DNA of 64,000 nt from Pseudomonas cedrina subsp. cedrina (GCF_001983175.1 NZ_MNPW01000011.1:1-64000); one strand, 5' to 3'; positions 16,007-24,448 are shown, counted from the first letter of the stretch. Translations and numbers: made by a program. Notes: generated by a model from the letters alone, not told the origin.

Positions 16007-16891
16007 TCATGCACTCAGACCAATCCAGCCGTTGATACCTACGTACATGCCCACGCCAATAATCAACAGGCTGGAGAGGTAAGGCGCTCGGCGGGCCACC
16101 TTGCTCAGCCATGGCCAACGGTTGGAGGCTTGCCGCGCACCGATGGCGGCGGCAGCGCCCACCGTCACCAGCGTCAACGCCAGCCCAAGGCTAAAGCACA
16201 GCACCAGCACCGCACCGAGATTGACGGCCTTAACCTGCAGGCACAGCAACAGGACAGTGATTGCGGCCGGACAAGGAATCAGGCCACCGGTCAGGCCGAA
16301 GACGATAATCTGGCCCGTGGTGACCTCGCGGTTGGTAAAGCGTTTGCGGATGTCGCTGGCGTGCGCTTGTTCGTGGGCGTCCCGATAACCCTCGTCGCCA
16401 AGCGCCAGCGGCGGATGACTGTGGCCGTGACTGTGTTCTGCAGAGTCCATGTTGTGGTCATGGCTGTGAGCGGTGTGCGAGGTGTTCACTCGTTGTGTTT
16501 CATCATGGGCGTGATGGTGGTGAGCGACTTCCAAACGGAACATCCGCTCACCACGCCAGGTACGCCAAAGCATCCATAGTGCAATGGCAATAATCAGCGC
16601 GGCCGAGGCAAGCTGAAAGTAAGGTTCGGTGGTTTCGGCATCAAGGCCACGACCGAGGTACATCCCCCCCAGCGCGACCAACCAGACCACCGCAGTGTGA
16701 GAGATCGTTGCGGCCAGGCCGAGCAGGACGGCCTGCTTCACCGAGCCACGAATCGCTACGATAAACGCCGCCATCATGGTCTTGGAGTGGCCAGGTTCCA
16801 GCCCATGCAAAGCGCCTAACAGGATGGCGCTCGGGAAATACAGCCACGCGTGTGCGCCGCCTTGTTGCAGCAGTTCTGCGAAATTCGGCAT
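16007..16891 (-). CDS. rcnA: Nickel/cobalt efflux protein RcnA
   Basis: A 294-residue inner-membrane exporter of the NicO/RcnA family that removes Ni(II) and Co(II) from the cytoplasm. Family motifs: ALHGLEPGHSKTMMAAF near the N-terminus, LTGGLIPCPAAITVLLLC in the second half, and a long cytosolic His-rich loop (AHHHHAHDETQ through HSHDHNMDSAEHSHGHSH) for metal binding. Six or so membrane segments. It is 6 bp downstream of the RcnR-type repressor gene, an operon with the regulator first. The G-tract palindrome upstream of that gene should control both. Confidence 0.93.
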   Translation of the reverse strand: MPNFAELLQQGGAHAWLYFPSAILLGALHGLEPGHSKTMMAAFIVAIRGSVKQAVLLGLAATISHTAVVWLVALGGMYLGRGLDAETTEPYFQLASAALIIAIALWMLWRTWRGERMFRLEVAHHHHAHDETQRVNTSHTAHSHDHNMDSAEHSHGHSHPPLALGDEGYRDAHEQAHASDIRKRFTNREVTTGQIIVFGLTGGLIPCPAAITVLLLCLQVKAVNLGAVLVLCFSLGLALTLVTVGAAAAIGARQASNRWPWLSKVARRAPYLSSLLIIGVGMYVGINGWIGLSA

Positions 16892-16897
16892 GTCGAC

Positions 16898-17191
16898 CTA
16901 CAGGTATTTAGTGATTTGCTTGAAGGCTTCAAGGGGCGCGCGCTCGCCTTTGTTCAAAGCGTCGACGGTGTCCTCCAGGCAGTGATCAATGTGATCTTGA
17001 ATCAGCGTGCGCTTGGCTTGGCAAATAGCTTTTTCTACCGCGTGCAGCTGTTGCGCGATATCGACGCACTCCCGGCCCTCTTCGATCATGGTGATGATGC
17101 TGCGCAAGTGCCCATCCGCTCGTTTCAGGCGCTTGATGATGGCGTCATGACTCTGGTGGAGATGGTCATGGCCATGCGTGTGTTCGGTCAT
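16898..17191 (-). CDS. rcnR: RcnR/CsoR-FrmR family metal-sensing repressor
   Basis: A 97-residue all-helical CsoR/RcnR-family repressor. The start MTEHTHGHDHLHQSHD has several histidines of the kind RcnR uses as N-terminal metal ligands; C42 (GRECVDIA) is the conserved helix-2 cysteine and H67 (QDHIDHC) lies in the position of a further ligand. It would release DNA on Ni/Co binding. FrmR, a formaldehyde sensor in the same family, lacks a linked efflux pump, so linkage to rcnA favours metal sensing. A C-rich/G-rich palindrome lies 40 bp upstream of its start. Confidence 0.9.
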   Translation of the reverse strand: MTEHTHGHDHLHQSHDAIIKRLKRADGHLRSIITMIEEGRECVDIAQQLHAVEKAICQAKRTLIQDHIDHCLEDTVDALNKGERAPLEAFKQITKYL

Positions 17192-17230
17192 GCTTGGGCC
17201 TCTTTGAGCAATGGATTGCGCAAGGATCTT

Positions 17231-17247
17231 ATCCCCCCGGGGGGGAT
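17231..17247. promoter_or_regulatory. G-tract operator for RcnR
   Basis: ATCCCCCCGGGGGGGAT sits about 40 bp upstream of rcnR. RcnR and relatives recognise a run of six or more G/C flanked by short AT-containing inverted ends (E. coli: TACT-G6-N-AGTA), and this site has that form twice, back to back. Good positional support; binding is inferred. Confidence 0.7.
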
Positions 17248-17482
17248 ATAGTCAAAGGCTATTATTTTCTTCAGGCGAGGCGGTTTTTGAGCGCATCGAG
17301 AACGAACGTGTTCGCGATGGTAGGCGTCTCTAGTGGCAATCGTTCTGGCTCCAGCCTTTTATGCCGCGTGGGTTGGGCATACCTATTCAGCCTTGAACAC
17401 GCTAAGGTTGCCTTCGATTCAATGTGCAGAAATAACGGGTTTGCACAGCAGGATTCAGCTAAACAATCGTGGAGGTAAGAGG

Positions 17483-18109
17483 GTGGGTAAAAAGCAGATT
17501 GCAGAGGTCGGTCAAAATGTTGAAACGTCGATTTGGCAAGCGGCTAAATGGCTGAATAAACCGAGCCTTTGCCAAACCTATCCTGACCACTCTCTGGAAG
17601 TCTTTACTGACTTGCAAACCGATTTTTGGCGTGAAACCCACTACGGATTCGTTCGAGACAGCGGACATTTCTTGGGATTTGAAACCACTGGGGGCTTTAC
17701 CGCTCAAGTGAGAATTAACGCCGAATTCCACGAGCTATATGATCAAGCGGGAATTATGGTCAGGCTTAATGAACAAACCTGGCTCAAGGCCGGGATTGAA
17801 TATAACGATGGCAGGCCCATGATTAGTAGCGTGCTGACACAGGGCAAGTCGGACTGGGCGACTGGCTGCTTTGCTGGCGACCCTAACGATTTTTGGCTTC
17901 GTCTGACCGTTTCCGATGGGGTACTGCGCTTGCAATATTCAACAGAGGGTATGACTTGGCCATTGCTCAGGCTTGCACCCTTTCCAGAGGCGCAAAGCTA
18001 TACGGTGGGCCCTATGTGCTGTACACCGCAGCGACAGGGGTTGAGGGTAAGGTTTTCTGAATGGTCTTTGAGCCAGCCTCTCGGGCGAGACCTGCATGAT
18101 TTGAGCTAG
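17483..18109 (+). CDS. DUF1349 family (concanavalin A-like) protein
   Basis: A 208-residue soluble protein of the DUF1349 family, a jelly-roll fold related to concanavalin A-like glucan-binding proteins. Typical pieces are TDFWRETHYGFVRDSGHF, DQAGIMVRLNEQTWLKAGIE, WATGCF and FSEWSL near the end. The start is set at GTG 17483 because GGAGG lies 7 nt upstream; the longer frame from GTG 17333 lacks a site and is not family-like. Role unknown; carbohydrate binding is possible. It stands between the rcn operon and a remnant-rich stretch. Confidence 0.8.
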   Translation: MGKKQIAEVGQNVETSIWQAAKWLNKPSLCQTYPDHSLEVFTDLQTDFWRETHYGFVRDSGHFLGFETTGGFTAQVRINAEFHELYDQAGIMVRLNEQTWLKAGIEYNDGRPMISSVLTQGKSDWATGCFAGDPNDFWLRLTVSDGVLRLQYSTEGMTWPLLRLAPFPEAQSYTVGPMCCTPQRQGLRVRFSEWSLSQPLGRDLHDLS

Positions 18110-18231
18110 CCTGTAGGTCGGGCAGGCCAATCCTGTAGATGAACAGGCCCCACGGTTAGCCTCTTACGCTATGCAAACATCGAGAAGCGCTCTCTACCCG
18201 CAGAGGGAGCCGGATTTACTTAGGCCGAAAG

Positions 18232-18286
18232 AATCGCCGAGTCGGTGTAAGGAGGGTCACAACGCCTCGGCGAGCTGTCAGGTCCG
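18232..18286. repeat. 55-bp hairpin repeat, copy 2
   Basis: Same-length relative of 15138-15192, starting AATCGCCGAGTCGGTGTAAG and ending GTCCG. Here the inverted ends pair better (TCGCCGAG with CTCGGCGA). It immediately precedes the HlyD remnant. Its position at two gene-remnant edges suggests a role in, or a relic of, rearrangement. The rest of 18110-18534 besides this and the remnant shows nothing recognisable. Confidence 0.6.
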
Positions 18287-18293
18287 CAGTCGG

Positions 18294-18407
18294 ATTCGAC
18301 TGAAAGAAGATCATTTGAATATCAAGGGAGAACGCGTTGCGCTGTCGCCGGGTATGTCGGTGACGGCGAAGGTCAAGACGGATCAGCGTCGGGTGCTGGA
18401 TTACTGA
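18294..18407 (+). pseudogene. C-terminal tail of an HlyD-type secretion adaptor
   Basis: The frame ending at 18407 reads IRLKEDHLNIKGERVALSPG and then MSVTAKVKTDQRRVLDY before its stop. This is the conserved beta-barrel end of HlyD-family membrane-fusion proteins (LSPGM-VTAEIKTGQRRV--Y), the periplasmic adaptors of type I secretion. Only about 37 of some 400+ residues remain, and the usual last ~10 residues after the Tyr are missing. It fits with the RTX remnant 1.2 kb downstream as debris of a type I secretion locus. Confidence 0.6.
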
Positions 18408-18534
18408 GCCCTTAGCAGCATGTTCAGGAGAGTTTGAGAGAGCGCTAGGCGGACCATTTTCATTGATGGTGTTCGGTCTGGCGCGGCTCGAACCGTCTTA
18501 GGTTCAAGGTCCTCACTTTTCGCTGGAGTGCTCT

Positions 18535-19074
18535 GTGCAGCTAAAACTGAAAATACTTCTCACTGCGATACTTCTTACAACTATTCCACTTATAGGGAGC
18601 GCTGCAGAGCCATGTACTTTTGGAAGTGACGCTCGCGGAAACAAGTTATCTTTTAAATTTAATTTTTCCGAGGAGGACTGCCAGCGAGTTTTTACTCGAG
18701 ATGGTAGTACGTTGACACTTTCCGTTCAATACCCGGAAATGCGCTTAGTCAAGGAAATAGTATTAGATGGTGAATTGATAAGTTTGCGTAGGAGCCCTAT
18801 TGATCCTGAGCGATATGACCAAGATAGGGTGATCGAAGGGCGTAAGCCAGACAGACACATAGACGATATAGCCGTTTATGTTATCGGCTCATCGGATGTA
18901 TATCGTTTTCGAGGCAAAGACGGTGTCATCGTTTTTGTCAGCGATTGGGGTAATACCTACGTGGCGACACGTCTGTTCGCGCCCGATATTTCTATCTCTT
19001 ACCAGTACTCTTCAAATCATAAAAACGTTAAGGACATGGATGCTGCTGTTCTGTTTTTCTCGAGAGACATCTGA
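18535..19074 (+). CDS. Uncharacterised exported protein, low-GC
   Basis: A 179-residue protein with a signal peptide (LKILLTAILLTTIPLIGSAAE). The mature part has a Cys pair (C27 and C49 approximately, EPCTFG and EDCQRV) and several beta-like segments. GTG 18535 has GGAG 6 nt upstream. No family recognised. Codon use is AT-rich compared with flanking core genes. The next gene (19102) begins 27 bp after its stop on the same strand and encodes a lipoprotein, so the two probably form a small acquired operon. Confidence 0.7.
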   Translation: MQLKLKILLTAILLTTIPLIGSAAEPCTFGSDARGNKLSFKFNFSEEDCQRVFTRDGSTLTLSVQYPEMRLVKEIVLDGELISLRRSPIDPERYDQDRVIEGRKPDRHIDDIAVYVIGSSDVYRFRGKDGVIVFVSDWGNTYVATRLFAPDISISYQYSSNHKNVKDMDAAVLFFSRDI

Positions 19075-19101
19075 TTCGCAGAGGTATTGGCGGGGGATCT
19101 A

Positions 19102-19512
19102 ATGAAACTTAAGATACTAGTTTATATAACCTGTTTTTTTGGCGTGCTGATAACGAGCGGCTGCAGCTTGATAGTGCCGCGGTCACAGTCAAGTTGGGAT
19201 GCTGATGCTGGCGCATCAACGAATAACGTTTTATCGTGTGCTGAAGAAACAGTTCGTGAACTATCGTTGACCAATGCTAGGTGGTCGAAAAATGTCACAC
19301 GTTTGGATTTGCAGAATGGCGTCTTAGAAACAAATAATTACCCTGATGAGAATATTGCTGGCTTGCGGGTTCGCGTTGTATTTACCACAAACTCTCGGCG
19401 TATCAAATTGTACGTTAAAGGCAGCGGCCCATATTATAAAGACTTAGGGGTTGAGGCCGCCATGGGTAACTTCCGTGAACGTATGAAAAGCTGTTTGGCT
19501 ATGCCGCGTTGA
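19102..19512 (+). CDS. Uncharacterised lipoprotein, low-GC
   Basis: A 136-residue predicted lipoprotein: hydrophobic signal followed by a lipobox LITSGC, so Cys becomes the acylated N-terminus. The body has two more cysteines (LSCAEET and KSCLAMPR) that could pair. ATG 19102 follows a GGGGGA site; the upstream ATG 19087 is in frame but lacks one. Family unknown. Shares low GC and close spacing with the preceding exported protein. Confidence 0.72.
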   Translation: MKLKILVYITCFFGVLITSGCSLIVPRSQSSWDADAGASTNNVLSCAEETVRELSLTNARWSKNVTRLDLQNGVLETNNYPDENIAGLRVRVVFTTNSRRIKLYVKGSGPYYKDLGVEAAMGNFRERMKSCLAMPR

Positions 19513-19572
19513 CTTCGTCATAGGTTTTGATGAGTTTTTGATGGTTGGACGCCTCTGAAATCGTGAGGCCTT

Positions 19573-19933
19573 AAAATCAACAGCGTGCTCACCGGTGGCG
19601 CTGGTATTGATACGGCCATCTATGAAGGCGCACCCGCCGGCGTGGTGGACCTGGCTAAAAGGTAACGATTTGCGCGTGCAGTTGTTGGGAAGTGACACCA
19701 ACATCACCGTGCAGGGCTGGTATGACAACTCCGTCAGCCGGCTGGACAGGATCGCCCTTGGTGGAAGCCATACGGACTATCTCCTGGGGACGCAGGTTGA
19801 CCAGTTGGTACAGGCAATGGCGGGTTTCAGTGGCAGTCATCCCGGATTTGATCCGAAGGCATCGGGCGTTATCTCAGATGCTTCGTTGCTGGCAACGTTG
19901 AGCAGTAGTTGGTTGACGAGTCCTGCGGCTTAA
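19573..19933 (+). pseudogene. C-terminal remnant of an RTX/calcium-binding protein
   Basis: Two frames together give RTX-like text. Frame 1 (from 19573) reads INSVLTGGAGIDTAIYEG, an RTX-style GGxGxD nonapeptide region, and stops at 19663. Frame 2 (open to 19933) reads KGNDLRVQLLGSDTNITVQG, then WYDNSVSRLDRIALGGS and a C-terminal helix QVDQLVQAMAGF, the typical end of haemolysin-type calcium-binding proteins. The frames differ by +1 and most of the protein is gone. Together with the HlyD fragment it marks a decayed type I secretion system. Confidence 0.6.
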
Positions 19934-20003
19934 ACATCAGATCTTAGACGCGGTTGGCGCAGCAACCGCGTCGCGCTTGATCCTAAGCATTGTGGCCGAA
20001 AGG

Positions 20004-20348
20004 TCAGCCTCCAGCTCCATCACCCTCCCGCGCCATCAATTTGTCCACCAACAACACCCCCAACTCACTCAACTGGTGAATCGCCAACGCCACGTCTCGC
20101 TGTTTTCCTGTCAGATCATCCGACAGGTCAAGCAACAACGCGGTCACTGAAGAGAAGGTTTCATAGCTATTGGCAATCAGCATTTCACTGCTGGCATCGT
20201 CCGCAACGCTGAACAGCGTTGTCGAGGGTGGGGGAGGTGGCTTTGGCGGTTCGGTGCCGGTGTTGAGGTAATGATCAATTGCACGATGCGCCGCCTGATT
20301 CAATTTCAGGTCGGGATCGTTTGGAGGGTTGGGCGTGACTTTGTACAT
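20004..20348 (-). CDS. DUF6124 family protein, copy 2
   Basis: A 114-residue near-copy of the protein at 15198-15539, beginning MYKVTPNPPNDPDLKLNQAA with the same Pro-rich linker and helical C-terminus. Differences are few and mostly conservative (for example EVLIANS/EMLIANS, DELTG/DDLTG), so both copies appear to be under selection for protein sequence. It shares the ~350-bp upstream leader. The function of the family is unknown; the size and helical C-terminus would suit a small regulatory or dimerising protein. Confidence 0.85.
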   Translation of the reverse strand: MYKVTPNPPNDPDLKLNQAAHRAIDHYLNTGTEPPKPPPPPSTTLFSVADDASSEMLIANSYETFSSVTALLLDLSDDLTGKQRDVALAIHQLSELGVLLVDKLMAREGDGAGG

Positions 20349-20660
20349 ATACGAAATTCCCCTTTAGGGCCGACACCGCTTCGCTACTAAACGAAAGGGT
20401 GGCAGCTGTACGCAGGTTAGTAGACCGGGGAATTCCGCAAAGCCGGCGCACCCGAAGGTGCCCTGCGCACAGCCGCCATCAAGCACAGACGGGAAGTCTG
20501 GAGGATGACGCTTGTGCACCAAGCGGAAATTACACCTCGGGCTACTAAACCCGATCACTGATTTGTCAGCGACCGAGCCACCTTAGAGACGCCCACTCAA
20601 GCGCACAAGCCGGCGGATTCTGACGTAACTGTAGGCAATGCGGCAAGGTGCGCAAGCTCG
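20349..20660 (-). ncRNA. Structured leader upstream of DUF6124 copy 2 (putative cis-regulatory RNA)
   Basis: Second copy of the leader at 15540-15852. Equivalent elements: hairpin GGGU(UUAGUA)GCCC at 20539-20552; stem AATTCCGC with GCGGAAATT (20431-20438 and 20523-20531), where two base pairs differ from copy 1 but pairing is retained apart from one bulged A; a UUCG-capped hairpin in which a G-U pair of copy 1 is A-U; hairpin GGU(CUACUA)ACC at 20415-20426; and a last hairpin with UUUAGUAG in the loop around 20375-20402. The structure rather than the exact bases is conserved. Confidence 0.6.
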
Positions 20661-20690
20661 GTGTAGGACATGTCTCAGGCTGTCCTACAC
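20661..20690. promoter_or_regulatory. GTGTAGGACA inverted repeat at the distal end of leader 2
   Basis: GTGTAGGACA (20661-20670) and TGTCCTACAC (20681-20690) form a perfect 10-bp inverted repeat with a 10-bp spacer, the counterpart of 15852-15881. Confidence 0.5.
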
Positions 20691-20714
20691 AGCGCTCAAT
20701 GCTGAAAATTCCCT

Positions 20715-20846
20715 GTAGTGAGCGGGCTTGCCCCGCGCTGGGCTGCGAAGCGGCCCTAAACCAGGCGACCGGGATTTATCTGGGACACCGCGGCGTCTTT
20801 ATCGGGGCCGCTTCGCAGCCCAGCGCGGGGCAAGCCCGCTCACTAC
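20715..20846. repeat. REP pair, GTAGTGAGCGGGCTTG type
   Basis: Inverted pair: GTAGTGAGCGGGCTTGCCCC at the left and its complement ending at 20846, with internal GGGCTGCGAAGCGGCCC/GGGGCCGCTTCGCAGCCC arms. Same family as 57246-57376 and 61768-61900 and distinct from the TGTGGGAGC type. Confidence 0.85.
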
Positions 20847-20879
20847 AAGTGATTACGCAGGATGTGATCGGTCTGCCAG

Positions 20880-21608
20880 TCACGCCTGCGCGGAAAACCG
20901 CTGCGCTGCGCGTCGCTCCAAGATGGCGTCTTCCGTCTCGCGTGTGGCCCGCTCGCCTTTGTAGGACAACTGAGTAAAAAACACCGCATCCTTGAATTCC
21001 GCTGGAACCATGGTGCGCGTGTCTTTGAATAAGGGCGCCAGGTCAATGGTGGTGGCGAAGTTTTCCTTGGTCAGGCTGTAGAAGCCCATGTAGCTGCCCG
21101 ACCATGGTGAATCGGCGTCCACCAGATCGATGGAGGCATCGCGATAAGTCACCGCCGCCGCTTTGAGGCCAAGGGATTTGTTGAGCAGGTCGGTGAGTCG
21201 CTGGGTGTCCGAGCTGCTGAGCTGGCCGGCGGTATCGAGCACCTTGAGCTTGCCGTCGGCCTCAACCGTGAAGCCATACTTTTTACTGGCAAGGTCGGGA
21301 GCGCTGCTCGACAGCGTCGCCTGGAATGCCTGGAAAGAGGCTTTCAGCACACCGTGCGCGCTGGCGGCCAGCTCGGCAAATCGAGGGAAGTCCGGCGATT
21401 GGGAGCGACCGATCCAGGTGTCGACGGCCTCCAGCGGTTCTACCGTGGCGCTGGCGTCTTCACTGGGATGGTAGATCACCGCGGGCGCCGCATTTGCCAG
21501 GGCATCCTTGCCTGTATCGGTCATCGTCTGGGACTCAAGCTTCTGGTCAGAAGGCGTGAGGCGAGTGTTGGCCGGCGGGATGTAGGTAGAGCTGACGGGC
21601 GATAGCAT
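20880..21608 (-). CDS. Uncharacterised 242-residue protein
   Basis: I do not recognise a family. The first ~50 residues are polar and Thr/Ser/Pro-rich (MLSPVSSTYIPPANTRLTPS), with no signal peptide or membrane segment. The middle has a DUF-like helical block (SAHGVLKASFQAFQATLSSS) and the C-terminus is charged (GERATRETEDAILERRAAQR). AAGGA precedes the ATG by about 9 nt. Pseudomonas often carries such proteins singly; an effector-like or EF-hand-like role cannot be argued from the sequence. Compare 8033-9379. Confidence 0.72.
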   Translation of the reverse strand: MLSPVSSTYIPPANTRLTPSDQKLESQTMTDTGKDALANAAPAVIYHPSEDASATVEPLEAVDTWIGRSQSPDFPRFAELAASAHGVLKASFQAFQATLSSSAPDLASKKYGFTVEADGKLKVLDTAGQLSSSDTQRLTDLLNKSLGLKAAAVTYRDASIDLVDADSPWSGSYMGFYSLTKENFATTIDLAPLFKDTRTMVPAEFKDAVFFTQLSYKGERATRETEDAILERRAAQRFSAQA

Positions 21609-21819
21609 TTAATCAGTCCTTGATTCGCGGGGTTTCCTACAGGTTATCGACGGGTGTGGAGCAAGCTTTAGGTCAGTCGATGGCCTTCGGCTTGCTGGCT
21701 GGCCAGGGGAATCACCCACACGGCCGCAATCGATTCCAGGGGGTGTAAAACCTGTCCATGTGCTCAAGTATGGGCAACTCAAGGCGATAACTGACTACAC
21801 ACCCTCAGATTACCCCGCC

Positions 21820-23448
21820 ATGATCCTTCGAAAATTGAACCTCGCCTCACGCTCTGCCCTGTGCTTCGGTTTTTTCTGCGTGATGATCATTGCAATTGGA
21901 TTGCTTGCTCTGCGCCAAGCCGGCCGTCTCAATGCCGCGGAGCAATACGTCGAGACCAATGTCCTGCCCAGCGTCAAATTGCTCGGGCAACTGGATCGAG
22001 AGTTCGTAGGCATCAGGGGTAATAACGCTCGGTTGCGCAACCCTCTTGAACCTGAGGATCGCAGGACGAAAGCACTCAGCGATATCCAGCTGTCTCGGCA
22101 GTTGATCGACACTTATCTGCAATCCTTGGGCGCGCTGATCGTGACCCCCCAAGGCCGGGAAGCGTATCAGGCGTTTGTACAAGCACAACGTGGCTATAAC
22201 GCTGCGCAGGATATTTATCTGGCATCAATTGCGGCCGGGCAACTTGAGACTGCAGTGGCAATATCCAATGGCCAAATGAAAGATGCCGCCCAGGCGGTGG
22301 AAAAAACGATCGCCAGTTTGGTAGCCGTCAACGATGGCAAAGCCAGAAAAGCCGGCGCCGACGCTAAGGATACTTATCAGCAAACACTGTTGATTGTCGG
22401 CCTCTTTATCGCTGTCGCCGTGGCGACTTCGTTGCTGCTCGCGCTGATGTACACCCGCAGTCTTACTCGGCCCATTGGCGAGTCGCTGGAAATTGCCGAG
22501 CGTATCGCGGCAAATGATTTAAGTAAGGACATCAAGCTCGAAGGTACCGACGAAGCCGCTCGGTTGATCAAGGCATTAGCGCTCATGCAACAAAACCTGC
22601 GCCAGGCGCTGACGTTGATTGGTGACTCATCCACGCAGTTGGCTGCGACGTGTGAAGAAATGCATGCAGTCACCGAGGGTGCTTCGCGGACCATCCAGCG
22701 CCAGAGCCACGAGATTGAAATGGCCGCCACTGCGGTGACCGAAATGAGCGCCGCTGTGGAGGAGGTTGCGAGCAATGCAACTTCTACTTCCGAGCTGACC
22801 GCGCAATCGAGCTCTGCGGCGATCGCCGGATGTGCTCAAGTTGAAGACACCGTGACTGCGATCAATCTGATGGTCTCCAATGTTGAGTCCAGTTCCGCCG
22901 AGGTGAGATCCCTGGCCGTCATGGCTGCCGACATCAGCAAGGTCCTGGACGTGATTCGGGCCATTGCTGAACAAACCAATTTGCTCGCACTCAACGCGGC
23001 AATCGAAGCGGCCCGGGCGGGAGAAGCGGGTCGCGGCTTTGCGGTAGTGGCGGATGAAGTCAGGGCCTTGGCCCATCGCACTCAGCAATCTACCCAGGAA
23101 ATCGAGAAAATGGTGGGCTCGATTCAGTCGGGTACCAACGGTGCGGTGTCCTCGATGAACCAGACCAGTGTCCAGGCCAATAAAACCTTGGAAATGGCCA
23201 ATGGGGCGGGTGCGGTATTGGCGGCTATCACCGCCTCGTTGAACCAGATCAACGAGCGCAATCTCATGATTGCCACGGCATCAGAAGAACAAGCCCAGGT
23301 GGCGCGTGAAGTGGATCGAAATCTGGTGAGCATTCGCGACCTTTCCAGCGAAACATCCGTGGGGGCAAGCCAAACGGCCCTTGCCACTGCGGAGCTGACT
23401 AAACTCGCTTCCGGGTTGAACCGGTTGACCAAGCAGTTTCAAATTTAA
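21820..23448 (+). CDS. Methyl-accepting chemotaxis protein (4HB periplasmic domain)
   Basis: A 542-residue transmembrane chemoreceptor: TM1 (about 12-32, CFGFFCVMIIAIGLLAL), a periplasmic four-helix-bundle-type ligand domain (about 35-190), TM2 (about 190-212, LLIVGLFIAVAVATSLLLAL), HAMP linker (YTRSLTRPIGESLEIAERIA) and a cytoplasmic signalling domain with the hairpin tip IAEQTNLLALNAAIEAARAG. ATG 21820 starts MILRKLNLASRS directly before TM1; the 20 residues upstream look like non-coding extension. Ligand unknown. Not linked to other che genes. Confidence 0.93.
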   Translation: MILRKLNLASRSALCFGFFCVMIIAIGLLALRQAGRLNAAEQYVETNVLPSVKLLGQLDREFVGIRGNNARLRNPLEPEDRRTKALSDIQLSRQLIDTYLQSLGALIVTPQGREAYQAFVQAQRGYNAAQDIYLASIAAGQLETAVAISNGQMKDAAQAVEKTIASLVAVNDGKARKAGADAKDTYQQTLLIVGLFIAVAVATSLLLALMYTRSLTRPIGESLEIAERIAANDLSKDIKLEGTDEAARLIKALALMQQNLRQALTLIGDSSTQLAATCEEMHAVTEGASRTIQRQSHEIEMAATAVTEMSAAVEEVASNATSTSELTAQSSSAAIAGCAQVEDTVTAINLMVSNVESSSAEVRSLAVMAADISKVLDVIRAIAEQTNLLALNAAIEAARAGEAGRGFAVVADEVRALAHRTQQSTQEIEKMVGSIQSGTNGAVSSMNQTSVQANKTLEMANGAGAVLAAITASLNQINERNLMIATASEEQAQVAREVDRNLVSIRDLSSETSVGASQTALATAELTKLASGLNRLTKQFQI

Positions 23449-23479
23449 GAGGGGCATTTTGAATTTCCCTCCTGCGGCT

Positions 23480-24448
23480 TCAAGAAACCGCGACCTGTCT
23501 TAACCTGCGACTCAACCCAGGCGTGTTACCCGTAACCCGCTTGAACGCCCGACTGAACGCCGCCTGAGAGGTATAGCCCAAACGCTGCGCCACCTCTTCA
23601 ATCGGCAGCCTTTCCAGCGTCAGCCATTGGCTGGCAAGCCGCATTCGCACTTCGGTAACGTAGCGCAGCGGGGTCATGCCAATCGTCAGTTGAAAGCGCT
23701 CCGCAAACACCGAGCGGGACGTGTTGCATTGCTCCGCCAACTGCTCGACGGTCCAGTCGCGGCCGGGTTGCTGGTGCAGCGCCAGCAGCGCACCTGCCAG
23801 GCGTGGATCGCGCAGGGCGGCGACCAGGCCGGAGGCGTTGCCGCAGGCACACTCGACCCAGCCACGAACGACCATGGCGGCGACCACGTCGGCTAGTCGC
23901 GCGAGGATGCCGGCGAAGCCGACGCGTGCGGCGCTGACTTCGCGTTCCATGGTGCTGAGGATAGGCACGAGTCCGGGGTAACGCTGGCCGCCGGCATCAA
24001 TCAGCATCAGGCCCGGCATCAGCTTGCCGAGCCCATGGAGGCTGCCTAATTCGAATTCCATGCAGCCACTGAACACAAGCGTGGTGGGCGTGGGGCCGGC
24101 ATCGGCTCCGGTGTCCACCGCGCTGATGGTGTCGCCGAGGGGCTCGCCATTCAGGAGGTCGATGTCCTGAACAGGCGCGTCCGTATGCGAGAGCAGTTGA
24201 TGAGCGGCACCATGGGAGATGAACACGGCGTTGCCGGCTGATAGCGCATAGGTTGTGCCGTCTTCCATCCGCAGCACCGCGTTGCCGACCGCCAGGAAGT
24301 GGAACCAGGCATGCCCAGGCTTGGCAGCGAAGCCCAGGCCGAAGGCCGGGCCCGCCTGGATACGCCGGTACTCGACACCGCGCAGGCGCATGCCGCGCAG
24401 TAGCTCGTTGATGAGATCGGAGGAGAGAGCAAAGTGATCTGTCGGCAT
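23480..24448 (-). CDS. AraC family regulator with cupin domain
   Basis: A 322-residue regulator: an N-terminal cupin_6-type ligand domain (about 10-200, FHFLAVGNAVLRMEDGTTYALSAGN split over two strands) and a C-terminal double HTH (about 220-320: WTVEQLAEQCNTSRSVFAER and PIEEVAQRLGYTSQAAFSRA). It is divergent from an MFS exporter, with 102 bp between starts, the arrangement typical of a regulator activating its neighbouring efflux gene. The cupin_6 group often regulates a linked MFS or oxidoreductase gene. The inducer is unknown. Confidence 0.9.
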   Translation of the reverse strand: MPTDHFALSSDLINELLRGMRLRGVEYRRIQAGPAFGLGFAAKPGHAWFHFLAVGNAVLRMEDGTTYALSAGNAVFISHGAAHQLLSHTDAPVQDIDLLNGEPLGDTISAVDTGADAGPTPTTLVFSGCMEFELGSLHGLGKLMPGLMLIDAGGQRYPGLVPILSTMEREVSAARVGFAGILARLADVVAAMVVRGWVECACGNASGLVAALRDPRLAGALLALHQQPGRDWTVEQLAEQCNTSRSVFAERFQLTIGMTPLRYVTEVRMRLASQWLTLERLPIEEVAQRLGYTSQAAFSRAFKRVTGNTPGLSRRLRQVAVS

